Translations under genes and position numbers: made by a program
Assembly (NCBI RefSeq): GCF_026151205.1
Contig: NC_087076.1
Coordinates: 9,896,902-9,960,901, forward strand
Reading direction: 5' to 3'
Source: Bolinopsis microptera
Lineage: Eukaryota; Ctenophora; Tentaculata; Lobata; Bolinopsidae
Length of the DNA stretch: 64,000 nt
The notes under the pieces: generated by a model
What the model was told of the DNA's origin: nothing
The model's input: the letters and a program-made list of their open reading frames with translations, nothing else
Databases searched by the model: none
Shown: positions 37,592-48,943 of the stretch, one piece after another
Numbering within the stretch: position 1 is the first letter of the stretch
Layout of the letters: each line of letters starts with the position of its first letter

Positions 37592-39308
37592 CTGGGTTGG
37601 CACACTTAGGACGGTATGATTGGTGAGAGAACAATATTCCCTTTTCGCAGGTGATCTCCTCACTCCCCAACACAGAGTAGCCTGACTCACAGGACACTGA
37701 GATCATGGTTCCGTATACGACATGGAAACTGGAGTCAGTGATGAGATAGTTTTCTGTCAACAATCTTGTGCACTGATCTGAGTGCCATAATGAAGGTTAA
37801 AGTTAAAAATAAAGTGACTGAAATTACTCATATTCTGGGATTGGGATTTCTATAATTGAAAGTAACAAGAAGTGTACTTATTATTCCTGTAAATTATCTA
37901 TAATGGTGCCTAAACATCTACATTCATTATGACTAATTAAAGAATTAACAAACCTATGGTGCAAGTAGGACGTTGCTCCATAGTGAAGACTACTCCCCTC
38001 TCACATGTGATAGTATTGTCCCCAGCCAAAGTGTGACCCGGCTTACAGGAAACTTCCACCACTGTTCCTACTACTACTATATAGGGGAAGGTGCTGGTCG
38101 TTGTCATGTCTGTTAGACGTTCACGTTAAAGTCTCAACAAAATCAGACATAACTTATTATTGGTCAACTGATTAACTAATTATTTTCCCTACTCTTGCCG
38201 AAGTTACCTGGGGACCCCAGGCTATTATGTTCATTAGAATAGAGATTAGGCGGAATGACAGGCTGAGCGCGGCCCAGTAAATTCAAACATATTATCGCCA
38301 GTTTCCTGGGATCTCACCTAAAACACAGTGAGGTGTATCCTTGTACTCCCAGTTGTTTCCCTTGATACAGGTTATGAGACTGCTACCAGACAGACTGTAT
38401 CCCTGGATACAGTCCAGCTCCACTCTTTTTCCGTGGTCCACTGGAAGTGGGATGTTTGTCTTCATGTCGAAGATTTCATCCGGCAATCCAGTGCACTTAT
38501 CAACGGAGCAGCTAGGGAAGTTTCTGGCTGAGCTGAACTTTGTGTCCTGGACACAGGTGATGGTTCTGTCTCCAGCTAAGGAGTACCCAGCCACACAGTT
38601 CACATCTACTATTGTCCGGTGTCCCCTTCTTCACAGGGAACTGGGAGCCGATGTAGAGGTTACTGTCTGGCGGTAATTCTGAGCATGATCATGAACAGCG
38701 GAGTTAATATTAGCTGACGTTGAAATACAATGTTAATAAGACAAATTCCAGCAAGCTTGTTTAAACGTGCTAAAAAAGTAAACCATTTGAAGCTGAGAGG
38801 ATCATCTCACGTACCTTAATCATTGCAGCGAGGTTTGTCCTGGAAGAGGAACACAGTGTCCTCGTCACAAGTGATCACAACGTTTCCCCTAAGGTGCCTA
38901 TCCTCTGAACACTGCACTGGTATTATGGTGCCGTAACTCACCGGGAACTGCTCGTCCGTCTGTAGGTGTGTAATCTCCGGGGGCAACCCCGTGCAGGTCT
39001 CTCATCAGATAATCATTTTAGTTTATTAGATGTTATTTTGTATCTTTTATATTTTGTATTTAGGTAACGTTTTTGTTTTTGTCATTATATTGATTGATGA
39101 ATCACAATATTTTCGACTAACGACTTACTTGCAATACAACCAGGATCGCGATGTGACTTGTAGATCCTACCCTTGATACAAGTGATGGTATCAGCTCCTG
39201 ATAGATAGTATCCAGTCTCACAGATCACTGTCACCACAACATCATACTGCACCGGAAACTCAGTTTCCGTTTCAAGGTTTGCTGTGTCCGGGAGAGACTC
39301 GCACCTGT
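37592..39308 (-). pseudogene. Sushi/CCP-domain protein gene, probably decayed
   Basis: Minus-strand exons at 39129-39308, 38815-39000, 38318-38678, 37954-38109 and 37592-37777, all in phase 1 with GT-AG sites, each coding one CCP domain (38318-38678 codes two). Motifs include DRCESLPDTANLE, FPVSYGTIIPVQC, GYSLAGDRTITC, KCTGLPDEIFD and GYSLSGSSLITC. CCP proteins are extracellular (adhesion or complement-like). Three defects are visible. Exon 38815-39000 has a TAA just before its donor. Exon 38318-38678 has an extra base in the CCCC run at 38623-38626 that breaks the frame inside a domain. Two exons also lack the first CCP cysteine. Both ends of the gene are missing. Either a pseudogene or a gene with sequence errors; two independent lesions favour decay. 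Confidence 0.75.
38206..38279. repeat. Small hairpin element, copy 5, in the CCP gene intron
   Basis: ACCTGGGGACCCCAGGCTAT to AGCGCGGCCCAGTA, inserted about 40 bp beyond the donor of exon 38318-38678. No target duplication that I can see. The left end contains the perfect palindrome CTGGGGACCCCAG. Confidence 0.8.
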
Positions 39309-40505
39309 CTATAATAATGAAACATTAATTTTCTTCGTTCTGTAAGAGAGGTTTGGGCTCCTTTGAAACCCCTATCAAGATTCTAAAAAAAGTGCGATGA
39401 GATTGGATTTTGACACTAAAAGTGCGATTTTCACGTGTCACGTGCAGTGGCGAAATGTACTCCCCACCCCCCCCCCCCCCCCCAGCCTGCAAGATTTCTT
39501 GCCCCACAAATTATTTTCTATTTAAAAAGATTTCGCGAGTCCCTTTGTAAGCGAAATTGTAAGTATGTCGCTTTATGTCGCTCGATGTTTATTTCTCAGA
39601 ATTGTAAGTATGTCACTGTTATTGGATCCATAAATAACGAAAAATTTACGTGCGTATTTTTATGAAGTATATAATGTTACATATTGTAAATGTGATAAGC
39701 CTCAAGTAGCGCCCCAGTTCAGAGCGCGATTCCTAAGCAGTTGACCCGGGTTCGAGTCTCGTCAGAGGTCATTCTTTTGGCAATTATTAATTATTTTACT
39801 AAAATTATCATCAGAGCACCTTGTAATATACGTTATCCGATAGATTATACTGTTCGTACTTCATCTAGAGAAGACTGGCATTTAAGGATTTGTCCGGGGA
39901 AGGCCTCGTTCACACTGGAACATGTCAAATTATTGTAAACGGAGTTATCTGGTAATGCTTGTTTTGTTTATGGCTAGAATTTAGAATGGAATCAATGTGA
40001 TGAGGATCCAGAGTTAATTACCTGCTAGGATTAATAAGTCAGTTCTCCAGTTGAAGAGACCCTTTCTCAAACTTTTAATGAAGAAATATTCACTATGCCT
40101 ATGACTGTAGCCAGGAATAGTACCTTGAGATTTAGACCGTTTAATGGTAACCATGGTAACTATAGTACTAACCACTGTGAATCTTGATCTTATAACAACT
40201 AGTATCCTTTAAGACTTAGACAGTACAGTGAATAAACACGCTGAAAAGCGATGAAAATGCAAGCGCGCGACCGAATATGTAGTGCTGAAAGAGGGTGCCG
40301 AAATCTCGCAGAGAATCTCACGATATTGTGAGCCTAGCTATGAGATTTAAACGAAACTCGCAAAATCTTGCGCGCGTTACGTCGAAGTTTTCACGCTATA
40401 AACAAGTGATAAAATACACGTTAAGAGTATAAAATACATGTTAAGTTCCTAATTCCCTCAACGTTTAAGTTAAACTTTTTCTGTTTCCTCATTTATTTAC
40501 AAATT
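39309..40505. other. Intergenic with a tRNA-like fragment
   Basis: A tRNA-like stretch at 39703-39770 has a B box (GGTTCGAGTCT) and a TAGCGC...CAGTTCAGAGCGC A-box-like segment but no full cloverleaf; it is probably a SINE head. A 20-base C run lies near 39464-39483. The rest shows nothing recognisable. Confidence 0.4.
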
Positions 40506-41190
40506 TTGTGCGATGAGTCAGGCTCGCAATCTCGCATAAATCTTGAGCTGGGCTTTGAAAGAAGATTCTTTGACAACAGGGTCACCCATCCTAATTGCGA
40601 CTCAAATAAGTTTAAGCCACTAGATAAAATTTACAGTGCACATGAGAAAGAGAAGAAAGATCTCTTTCTTGAGGAGAGAGTACTTCAGTCAGAGAAAGGG
40701 TCCTTTGTCCCATTAGTCATTACAACATCTGGAGGTATAATATAAATACCACTCTCCACTGTGTTTGTAGATTGTATCTCTGAGATGTCAGATGAAAGCT
40801 GACCACAAAAAAAAAAGCTAACAGCCAGGTCAAAAATCACATCAGAACACTATTAAGGTTTGATTTGCTATGAAGCACACTCAAAGCACTCAGGGGAATC
40901 AGAGGAAGACAAACAGCCCAGCATCTTGGAATGAATGACGTATTTTTCAATCTCATCCCTCAGAAGACGAGCTATGAGGTCTCCTAAATTTGTTTATGTA
41001 AATTTTTAAGATAATTTATTGTACAGCTTTTATATTGTGTAACATTTTACAAAGAAAATGTTCCCAGGAGGGACTCCCAACCCACTGCTTTGACGGGTAG
41101 TTGATGCACCTTTCACAAGCAAGAGGCACTTTGGTCTACTTGCTGTGAGGTGTCTCAGCTACATGGGTTGGGGGTCCCCCGTTTTAAAAA
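40506..41190 (+). pseudogene. Decayed non-LTR retrotransposon 3' end
   Basis: The frame 40506-40745 encodes RRFFDNRVTHPNCDSNKF, HEKEKKDLFLEERVLQSEKG and FVPLVITTSGG, which resembles a C-terminal domain I associate with RT polyproteins in cnidarian and other invertebrate genomes. After a lesion, a further homologous stretch (IRTLLRFDLL, TLKALRGIRGRQ) follows at about 40835-40915. Downstream, 41070-41180 has a hairpin (GGGACTCCCAACCC against GGGTTGGGGGTCCC) that may be the element's 3' UTR. Confidence 0.55.
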
Positions 41191-41556
41191 AGAAAAGAAA
41201 AAAAAGCAATGCGATAGCTTGATTAAAGATTTACTGCTCGGGCTGCTACAATTATTGATATACAATTATCCTTGCATCTAAACTGTCAGTAATGACAAAA
41301 TTCTTCCTAATGATTTCGGTTTCAACGGTTAAGCTTTGTGTACAATTAATGGTCAAACCTTAATCCTACCTTTACCAACATCCTAACCTAAACCCTAACC
41401 CTAACTATACTCCTTACCCTTACCCTAACTCTAATCCTAACTCTTAAGTTTAAACCAGTGCTGGGAGAAAAGGAAATCAAGGGAACCTGGTAAAGGGAAG
41501 CTCGGTAATTTGTGGTTTGATCATAACTTAAAAACAAATTTCAAGGTGTATGATGA

Positions 41557-44500
41557 ATGAAAGGGATCAGTAATGTAAAGCAATTTTGTGGCCATCCCAA
41601 TGGGTGCTCATTTGCTAAATTTTCCACTGCTGGATCATCTTTTATTTTGATTGGAAGTGATGATGAGTCTTCAAAGCTGTTATCCATTGACCATGAGGTA
41701 AGTCTTAGCTTGCATCTTCATCTGGTTTAGAATGTAATTTTTCCACATCAGAGGCACATATTAGGTGCGGTAAAAAAATCGAAATTATGCGGTACCGCAC
41801 CCGACTATAAAGGTTAAATGTGCGGTAAGGTGCGGTAAATTTTTACCAATTATGCGGCAAATGTGCGGCGATTTTTTTCGAAATTTGTGCGGGAATTGTG
41901 CGGTTTTCTTTTGCATTTTCTCAAGGACTTTGGAAATTCTAAACGTATAACCGCCGCTCTTATCAAAAATAGGTCTGTTTATGTGTTACTGAGGGTGTAG
42001 TTTTTTACTAAGACCATGATTGAACCTAATATTGAGATTCAGTTATCTGAGAACAGTGACTTGATCTGGTAGAGATCAGGAGACAGTTATTTGAAGACGC
42101 CTCTTGATAGAGTTGATCAGATCCCATGCAGGTATCTTCTGTTTCTTGTGTGGTGAGCTTGATGATGGGTCACTGTCTGTTATAGCTGTTCGTTTCTTTA
42201 GGAAACGGTCCATGACGTTGTGATGTGATATAGAGTAATCAGATGATGTGGTGAAGTTACGAATGATAACTGATACACTATAATCGAAGTACGGTAACGA
42301 CGAGGGTTCCATAACGGCCTGGATCACGGTCCCGAAAGGGCCTGGGTAACGGTCCCGAAAGGGCCTGGGTCACGGTCCCGAAAAGGCCTGGGTCACGTGG
42401 TAACCAGGTCACGTGGCCTAGGCATGAGTTCCAAAAGGGCCTGGGTCACGGTCCCGAAAGGGCCTGGGTCAGGGTCCCGAAAGGGCCTGGGTCAGGGTCC
42501 CGAAAGGGCCTGGGTCAGGGTCCCGAAAGGGCCTGGGGCAGGGTCCCAAAAGGGCCTGGGTCACGTGGCCTAGGTATGAGTTCCAAAAGGGCCTGGGTCA
42601 CGGTCCCGAAAGGGCCTGGGTCAGGGTCCCGAAAGGGCCTGGGTCAGGGTCCCGAAAGGGCCTGGGTCAGGGTCCCGAAAGGGCCTGGGTCAGGGTCCCG
42701 AAAGGGCCTGAGTCACGGTCATAAAAGAGCCCGACTTTTAAAATATTTTGGTTTTTACACTCGAAAATCTTAACGCGAAAATTTCAAAATTATCCGAAAT
42801 TACGCGGAAAATTCTACATTATGCAGAAATATGCAGAAAATTACAAAATGTGCGGAAATGTGCGGAAAACAATAAATTATGCGGAAATGTGCGGAAAACG
42901 GTAAATTGCACGCGATCCCGCACCCATCGCACCTAATATGTGCCTCTGTTCCACATTTCATCATTTTCTTTAAGAAATTTCTAAATTGACTTCAACCTAC
43001 CTTAATCATAGTCTCTCTATAAAATATCACATCAACCACTGATCAGCCTCATTTTTTCAGGAATTGAAAGAGGCATGCAGTTTTCACGATCACAGGGGTT
43101 ACATCAATCATGGCGATTTCAGTTATGATGGAAAAAAGTTTGCCACATGCTCCAATGACAAAACTGCAATAGTGTACTCTCTTGAAACTGGTAAGGTATG
43201 TTGGAAGTTTTAGTAAAATGTGAGTATTGCTGCTTCATCCCGCTAACGTGGTTGAGCTTATATTATTTAAAATGAAAATATATGCAATACTTGTTGATCA
43301 AAGACATCGAAAATTAAATGATCCTATTTTTAAATTTTATATGTACGATAATTATTGATTTTAAACATACTGTAAATACAGTTTTTGTTTAACTATTAGT
43401 ATTACTAAGTTTTTGTTTTATTAATTTTCTTTACAAACCAATAAATACTATCTATTATTGTACATTATAATATTATATGCAACTTAGGCCTTGCAGAATA
43501 ATGAGAATTATAAAAATCATCATCATTCTAAATTTCAATGATTCAGGCAGTCAGCCAGATCACACATCACAACTTTGGAGTGAGCTGGTGCACCTTCTCG
43601 CCAGACAGTGCAGTTTTGTGCACATGCAGCTGGGATAATAGCATTGCTCTTTCTTGTGCTGAAACTGGACGATTTGTTGGAAATTTACTGGGCCACAGAA
43701 ACCCTGTCACTTCAGCTGATTTCAGCATCTCTGGCCAGTTGGTTTGTCATATTATGAATCTTGATAATATCAATTGTTACGACAACATGACAACTCTCTC
43801 GTTTTATCATTACAATTTGATAGCAGGCCACATAGTTACATACATTTCCTGACTGAAATGAATGTATCATTCACCTATCATATAGGCTACCTCCTCGTGG
43901 GATAAGATGATACGAATCTGGGACATCAGCAAAGGAGTGTCATGTCCTATGTCGGGACACATAGATGTAGTGTGGGGTGTAGCTTACAGTCCCACTAACG
44001 CACACGTCTTAGCCTCCGTCAGTAGGGACAGTACCACTTCCATTTGGGACACTAGAATGGGAGGTTAGTCAATAGTCACGTTAGTTTGTCACGTAGTTGT
44101 TTTAACTGTATTATTTTGTGTGGAGCTGATAGTGTTTTGATGTTGTTTATGCTTTAAACTGAGATAGATGTTGGTGTGGATCATAAGTTCAGGATAAAAT
44201 GTAGTATTGCTTCTAAAATCTCAACATTATGTTCAGGAAGGGTTGCGACACTGTCGGACGGATCTGTTAAAATGAACTGTGTCACTTTCTCCCCCAATGG
44301 AGAGTATCTGGTATCTGCTGGTTCCAGATCTAATATTACTCTCAGACACCCCTCAAATCTAGTGGGTCTAATAGAACGTTCAGTTATTGTACTCTATACG
44401 TCTTGTTCAATTATATTGCTTCCTATTTATATCATGTGTATATTTTTGTTCATAAATTAAAATTTTAGGGTCAACAACTCACACACACCAGTGGACACAG

Positions 44501-44687
44501 AGGGCGAATAAACAGCGTTTCTTTTTCTCCCTGCAGCAGGTTCTTAGCCACTGCGGGAGAAGATGGTCTGGTAAACATATGGGACACAACAAACCCAGTC
44601 AAAGACGATGTGGATGATCTCTCAAACATGCTAAACTACTCCGATATGATGGGAAAGAACGCAGGCAGTGCAGCTATGGGATTGTGA
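41557..44687 (+). CDS. WD40-repeat protein, six exons, 330 residues
   Basis: A beta-propeller scaffold protein. Exons: 41557-41697, 43061-43195, 43547-43741, 43886-44063, 44237-44361 and 44469-44687 (TGA). Phases agree throughout (0,0,0,1,0). The ATG at 41557 follows two in-frame TGA codons, which fixes it as the start unless a spliced leader exon exists. WD units are readable as GH/HRG...D...W blocks: CSNDKTAIVYSLETGK, CSWDNSIALSCAETGR, SSWDKMIRIWDIS, SVSRDSTTSIWDTR, GSRSNITLRHPSN and AGEDGLVNIWDT, for six or seven blades. Several lack the terminal Trp-Asp. Length and layout resemble WDR38/WDR88-type proteins, but I do not assign one. The acidic tail after the last blade (KDDVDDLSNMLNYSDMM) is not propeller. 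The donor of exon 3 (GTTTGT) is weak. Intron 1 is enlarged by a hAT MITE. Confidence 0.88.
41749..42948. mobile_element. hAT-type MITE, 1200 bp, in intron 1 of the WD40 gene
   Basis: The inverted termini CAGAGGCACATATTAGGTGC and complement agree for 21 bp and are flanked by TTCCACAT at 41741-41748 and 42949-42956: a textbook hAT signature. Subterminal regions are dense in TGCGGTAA/TGCGGAAA motifs on both sides. The centre holds a 23-bp minisatellite and a minus-strand frame (42076-42327) with MDRFLKKRTAITDSD and a KKQK basic patch, perhaps a relic of a transposase N-terminus. No DDE or hAT dimerisation segment. Confidence 0.95.
42315..42735. repeat. 23-bp minisatellite GGGCCTGGGTCAGGGTCCCGAAA
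   Basis: About 17 units in two blocks separated by a variant segment containing GTCACGTGGCCTAGG (42388-42432 and again at 42562-42584), so a higher-order duplication of the array has occurred. It lies inside the hAT MITE. The GSRKGLGQG-type frame across it is a repeat artefact. Confidence 0.92.
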
Positions 44688-45367
44688 GACTTGTGGAGTA
44701 TTATGTAATTGTTAATATGACGGTATAATATGGGATAATCAGTGGAATTCAGGTTGAACTTTTAGAATTTAGATGCTAGTATATTTAGTATTTACTGCTA
44801 TAAGTTTTATCAAGGGTACGTTGATTTTAAGAATGACATTATCGACAATTATTATCATTATTATATAATAGTATTATGCATTCAATTTACATTGTTTACA
44901 GTATCTTATTTTTATGATATTTTTTGTATTCTTAATATTAAAACAAAGATGGTTAACCTTAATTTTTGTTTATATCGTGTTATTATGTATCACTAAGTTA
45001 TAGTGTTGTTTTGGACGATCAAATAAGATTAATAATAGCCATAGTTTAAAAATAATATGATATTATGAAGCTGTTTTATGTAACGAACTGGGTCTGTCAT
45101 TTCGACTTGAAGTTTATGAAATTCGATAACAATTTTACTATATTATTTGGATGTGACTTTATATCTTATAGTTATATTTTATGAATTTCTATTTTATTGA
45201 GTGGTGGATCGTGTATTACTTTATACCATTACTGAAGTAAAGCCATGATACTTTCACAACATGATTATACATTCTTCAAAAATAATGATCACAATATCCG
45301 AAATATTATGAAAACTGAAATGTTGTTAATCCTGGGTTGCCATGTATTTAACCAATATCTCTCCAGG

Positions 45368-46699
45368 ATGGATCCCATTGTTGTAGACCTGACACCAGAG
45401 AACCCAGTGTTCGAAATGCCAAGCGCATGTATGTCCTGTTTCAGTGAAGGTATGACCCGTCTCATGCTCACTAAAATACCATACTTCAAAGAGATCATCA
45501 TAAGTTCGTTCTCTTGTGAGCATTGTCACAATTTTAACAGTTCAGTCCAGCCGGCGTCTTCTCTTGCAGAAAAAGGAGTCAAGTACACTCTCACTGTTAC
45601 AAATATAAAGGAACTAAACAGACAGGTCATAAAGTCAGAGTTTGCTACCATCACCGTACCGGAGATAGACCTGGAGATCCCACGAGAAGCACAGAAGGGG
45701 TCGTCCAGTACGGTAGAGGGTTTCTTGACCAAGACCAGGGATGGACTTTTAGACAAGCAACCAGAACGGAAGGAAATTTGCCCTGAATTAGCCGAACAAA
45801 TCGACAAGTTTTGTAGTCGTTTAGACGATCTGCTGCTTGTTGAAAAACAATTTACTTTCATTCTCGAGGATCCGACCGGGAACAGTTTTATCGAGAACCC
45901 TAACGCTCCAAAACCAGATCCTCATCTAAAAATGGAGCATTACATTCGCTCAAAAGACGATGAGGATGTACTTGGGATCACAGAAATGAAGGAAAATGCC
46001 CAGGAGGAAAACGAAGAGGAAAACGAAGAGGAAAAATCACAAGTAGTGCAAAATGAAGAATCTGAAGTTATCACATTCGAGGCCATGTGTAATGCCTGTG
46101 GAAAAGAAGCAGTTTGCAACATGAAGGAAGTCCAGATACCATTTTTCAAGAAGATTCTTCTAATGGCTAACGTTTGTGACCACTGTGGTTACAGAGATTC
46201 AGAAGTAAAGAGTGCAGGTGGAATCTCTGAAAAGGGGCAGAGAATAACTTTAAAGATGACAGACTCAGACATGGATCTAGATCGGGACATCCTTAAATCA
46301 GAAACTGCCACTGTCAACATTCCGGAGCTAGAGGTTGAGTTAACGTGTGGTTCGTTGGGCGGCAGGTTCACTACAATTGAGGGTTTACTCCACCAAATTA
46401 AAGACCAACTAGAGTCCATTAATCCATTTTCTTTTGGAGACAGCAAAACTCCAAGTGACAAAAAATCTGGTGGCGCGATGTCCAGTGTTATCCAAGGAAT
46501 CCAGGATATCATCGACCACAAAATACTTGTTGAGCTGATCGTTAAGGATCCAGCTGGAAACAGCTACATTCAAAACGTTTATGCACCGGATGAAGACCCC
46601 AATTTGACGGTGGAGGAGTTTGAAAGAACAGCAGAAGATAATGATGATCTCGGGATATCGGATATGAAGACAGAGGGATATGAGGACGATACGAGCTGA
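45368..46699 (+). CDS. ZPR1: ZPR1 zinc-finger protein
   Basis: ZPR1 binds eEF1A and helps its folding, and has roles in snRNP/SMN biology; it shuttles between cytoplasm and nucleus. The intronless frame has two ZPR1 modules. In the first, the zinc finger is CMSC...CEHC (ending SSFSCEHCHNFN), followed by a domain ending DPTGNSFIENPNAP. In the second, the finger is CNACGKEAVC...CDHCGYRDSE, followed by a domain ending DPAGNSYIQNVYAP. A Glu-rich linker (QEENEEENEEEKSQ) separates them. The open frame starts at 45245, but the Met at 45368 directly precedes the conserved start (DPIVVDLTPENP) and gives 443 residues, close to the family's usual length. A CTCTCCAG just before 45368 could also be a splice acceptor. 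AATAAA at 47005 is a candidate poly(A) signal. Acidic C-terminus. Confidence 0.95.
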   Translation: MDPIVVDLTPENPVFEMPSACMSCFSEGMTRLMLTKIPYFKEIIISSFSCEHCHNFNSSVQPASSLAEKGVKYTLTVTNIKELNRQVIKSEFATITVPEIDLEIPREAQKGSSSTVEGFLTKTRDGLLDKQPERKEICPELAEQIDKFCSRLDDLLLVEKQFTFILEDPTGNSFIENPNAPKPDPHLKMEHYIRSKDDEDVLGITEMKENAQEENEEENEEEKSQVVQNEESEVITFEAMCNACGKEAVCNMKEVQIPFFKKILLMANVCDHCGYRDSEVKSAGGISEKGQRITLKMTDSDMDLDRDILKSETATVNIPELEVELTCGSLGGRFTTIEGLLHQIKDQLESINPFSFGDSKTPSDKKSGGAMSSVIQGIQDIIDHKILVELIVKDPAGNSYIQNVYAPDEDPNLTVEEFERTAEDNDDLGISDMKTEGYEDDTS

Positions 46700-48229
46700 C
46701 AGGGTGTTTCCTTTTTTAAAGTTTTTAGGTATTTGTTGGATTCACGATGCTTTCACCGTATATTTTGGATACAAAATAACCTGTTTGCTAAAAAATTAAC
46801 GTAATTTTTGAAGATATTTGTCTTTTTTTTAATCGTTAATTGGTTTGGTTTCTTTTAAAAGTTAATTGATTGTCAAGGCAGAGCTTCGTCATCGCTACTG
46901 AATCTTACTGTGTCCTTTTATCAACATAAATTTGATGCAGGTTTCTGTGCTAAATTTTGATGTATTACCGTACTGTGTCTACTAAATCTAGGATACCTGC
47001 CGTAAATAAAGACACCTCTCACAAAGTTTAGCTGTTCAAAGCTCTCAACTTTTATACGTGTCGTATAAAGTGCTGATTTGGAAATACTTGGTACTTTTTT
47101 GTATGCGAAATAAATAGAAATAAAACAGTAGTGATATTAGAAATTAAGAAATCACGACAGTACTGATTTTGAAATTCCTCGAACAAAGCTCCGTTTTAAC
47201 AATACAAGTAGCTTTCTAGTATGTATTGAATGTATAATATCATAGTTACTGTAAAACAAAACTCAATATCCATTTCAATCAACATTTTTTAGATGATATA
47301 TATAATAATAGATGTAAACGTATTAGTAACTGTTAGGGTTCAATCATAGCCTTAAAACTCTTCAATCAGCATAAAAACAAATACTATCTATATCTCACAG
47401 CAGGAAGTTCTTTCAGTTTTAAAAGTCATTATTAAGTAAAAACTAACTAAAAGATTAACTATTCTTTCCGTACTTCATGACATATGAAATGAGATGAAAT
47501 GAAATAATGTACTTGCATACCGCCCATATGATAAGTAACTTACACAAGTGTCAGGTACTAACCACGTTGATATATTACACAATAAAAATAAAGATACACC
47601 ACCAAAAAGGATCGATGCACATGCAGTGGGCCATCGGTAACAGGAGAGATATGCCTCCCCCTAGAGATCCTTGACAAATTTCTATCTTCAAGCCTAAGTG
47701 ATTCTAGTTCTCTTGGCCTATCAGCACGTTAATTTGGTCCACGTCATCGGGCTCGGATAGCATGCTCTGTCAGTCCAGTTAGGCCAAGCGACCTAAATTG
47801 GCTGTTGGCCTAAAATCTGTTCTAAATTAGGATTAGGCCATCCGACCGTTTTTAAAAGTATACCTTGGTAAGCCACTAGTCCAGTACCAAGCGTCTAGTT
47901 AGGCCACCAGACTGGGTACCAGTGGTATAACTCAGTACTCTCTGAATTCTCTAGTGAAGCGAATCCAGGTTGAAACTTATCCCTTCAAGCCCACCACCGT
48001 CTCGACACAAAGGGACAGAACCTTGGCCATATGTCTGAAACATACCGGAGCAGGAGACGGATCCCCACCACTTTTCAAGCAAGTCACCAAGAGAATACAC
48101 TGACTTACCCGAGGATCTACAAAACTCCCTATCACCAACGACTCAAGGATCCAGAGAAAGAGAAATAATAAGAACAAAAAACAACAGCACTAATCAAATA
48201 CGGTCATATAAATAATGTTCGAAACTGTC
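46700..48229. other. ZPR1 3' flank
   Basis: Presumed ZPR1 3' UTR and intergenic DNA. AT-rich to about 47550, then mixed sequence in which GGCCTA/TTAGGCC motifs recur (47710-47900). No coding feature recognised. Confidence 0.45.
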
Positions 48230-48905
48230 TACATTTATACGTAGTGATCGTATCTCCCAAGGAAGTGAATTCCATGCAGTTGGTGTGTAGTTTGTAAAAC
48301 GCCGTCTATCAATCTTGTTCTTCGTCATTTTTGGGGATCTTTAACCTGTAGCAATCTCCTATCTTCGATCTTGTATTTTTCAGTGGTTTTTCAATCTGTA
48401 CAAGTTTTGTTATGTAGTCAGGTGAAATTCCATGTACAGCTTTATAAGTAAGGAGGCAGACTTTAAAGAAAATCAGTCAAGAGGAAGGATATGCGCTCTA
48501 TTGTAGTAGGGAAGTAGGTCTTCTGATCGGTCTTTGATATTGTAGATGAACCGAATGGCACCATTAAGGGTTGAATGTTGATTTTAGCTTGTTTAGTCGT
48601 GTCTTTGGTAGGTTCATGTGAAAAAATTACAGTAGTCAAGCTTCGATATTACAAAAATTACATTAGTCAGGCTTCGATATTACAAACTGTGTTACCATCA
48701 TTAGTTTCACTCCTTCATCCAGATAGCGCCCAATCGTCCTTAGATTCATCATTGTCCAGCTGCATTTCTGTTTGACACTATTAATTTGCCTTTCCATGGT
48801 AAGAGACCATAATATTTAAAGAGTTCATTACTGAGGTAGCCTTGAACTGTACAGCATTAAAAAAGAAATTAGCCCTAAAAGGCTGGAAGGTATCAAGTAC
48901 TGCTG
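48230..48905 (-). pseudogene. Decayed non-LTR retrotransposon, RT C-terminal region
   Basis: Minus-strand translation in shifting frames gives the familiar jockey/CR1-type order: DGLTVGPAVLDTF, then IGRYLDEGVKLMMVTQFVIS, PKTRLNKLKS, NGAIRFIYNIKDRSEDLLPY, FKVCLLTYKAVHGISPDYIT, and RRRFTNYTPTAWNSLPWEIR. There are several frameshifts and stops, plus a tandem duplication of about 32 bp (around 48625-48690). It abuts the 3' end of the receptor gene. Confidence 0.75.
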
Positions 48906-48943
48906 GTCCAACCGTTAGACCATCAAGATGTCACATCGTGGGC

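Noticed and set aside
39325-39507. Short frames across the C run near 39470
   Set aside because: Open only because of the homopolymer; no flanking duplication or matching G run to call a transposon.
42576-42936. GSRKGLGQGPERAWV-type repeat protein
   Set aside because: Translation of the 23-bp minisatellite inside the hAT MITE.
45245-45367. N-terminal 41-residue extension of ZPR1
   Set aside because: Not like ZPR1 proteins, AT-rich, and the Met at 45368 directly precedes the conserved start; retained only as a possibility if a leader exon is absent.
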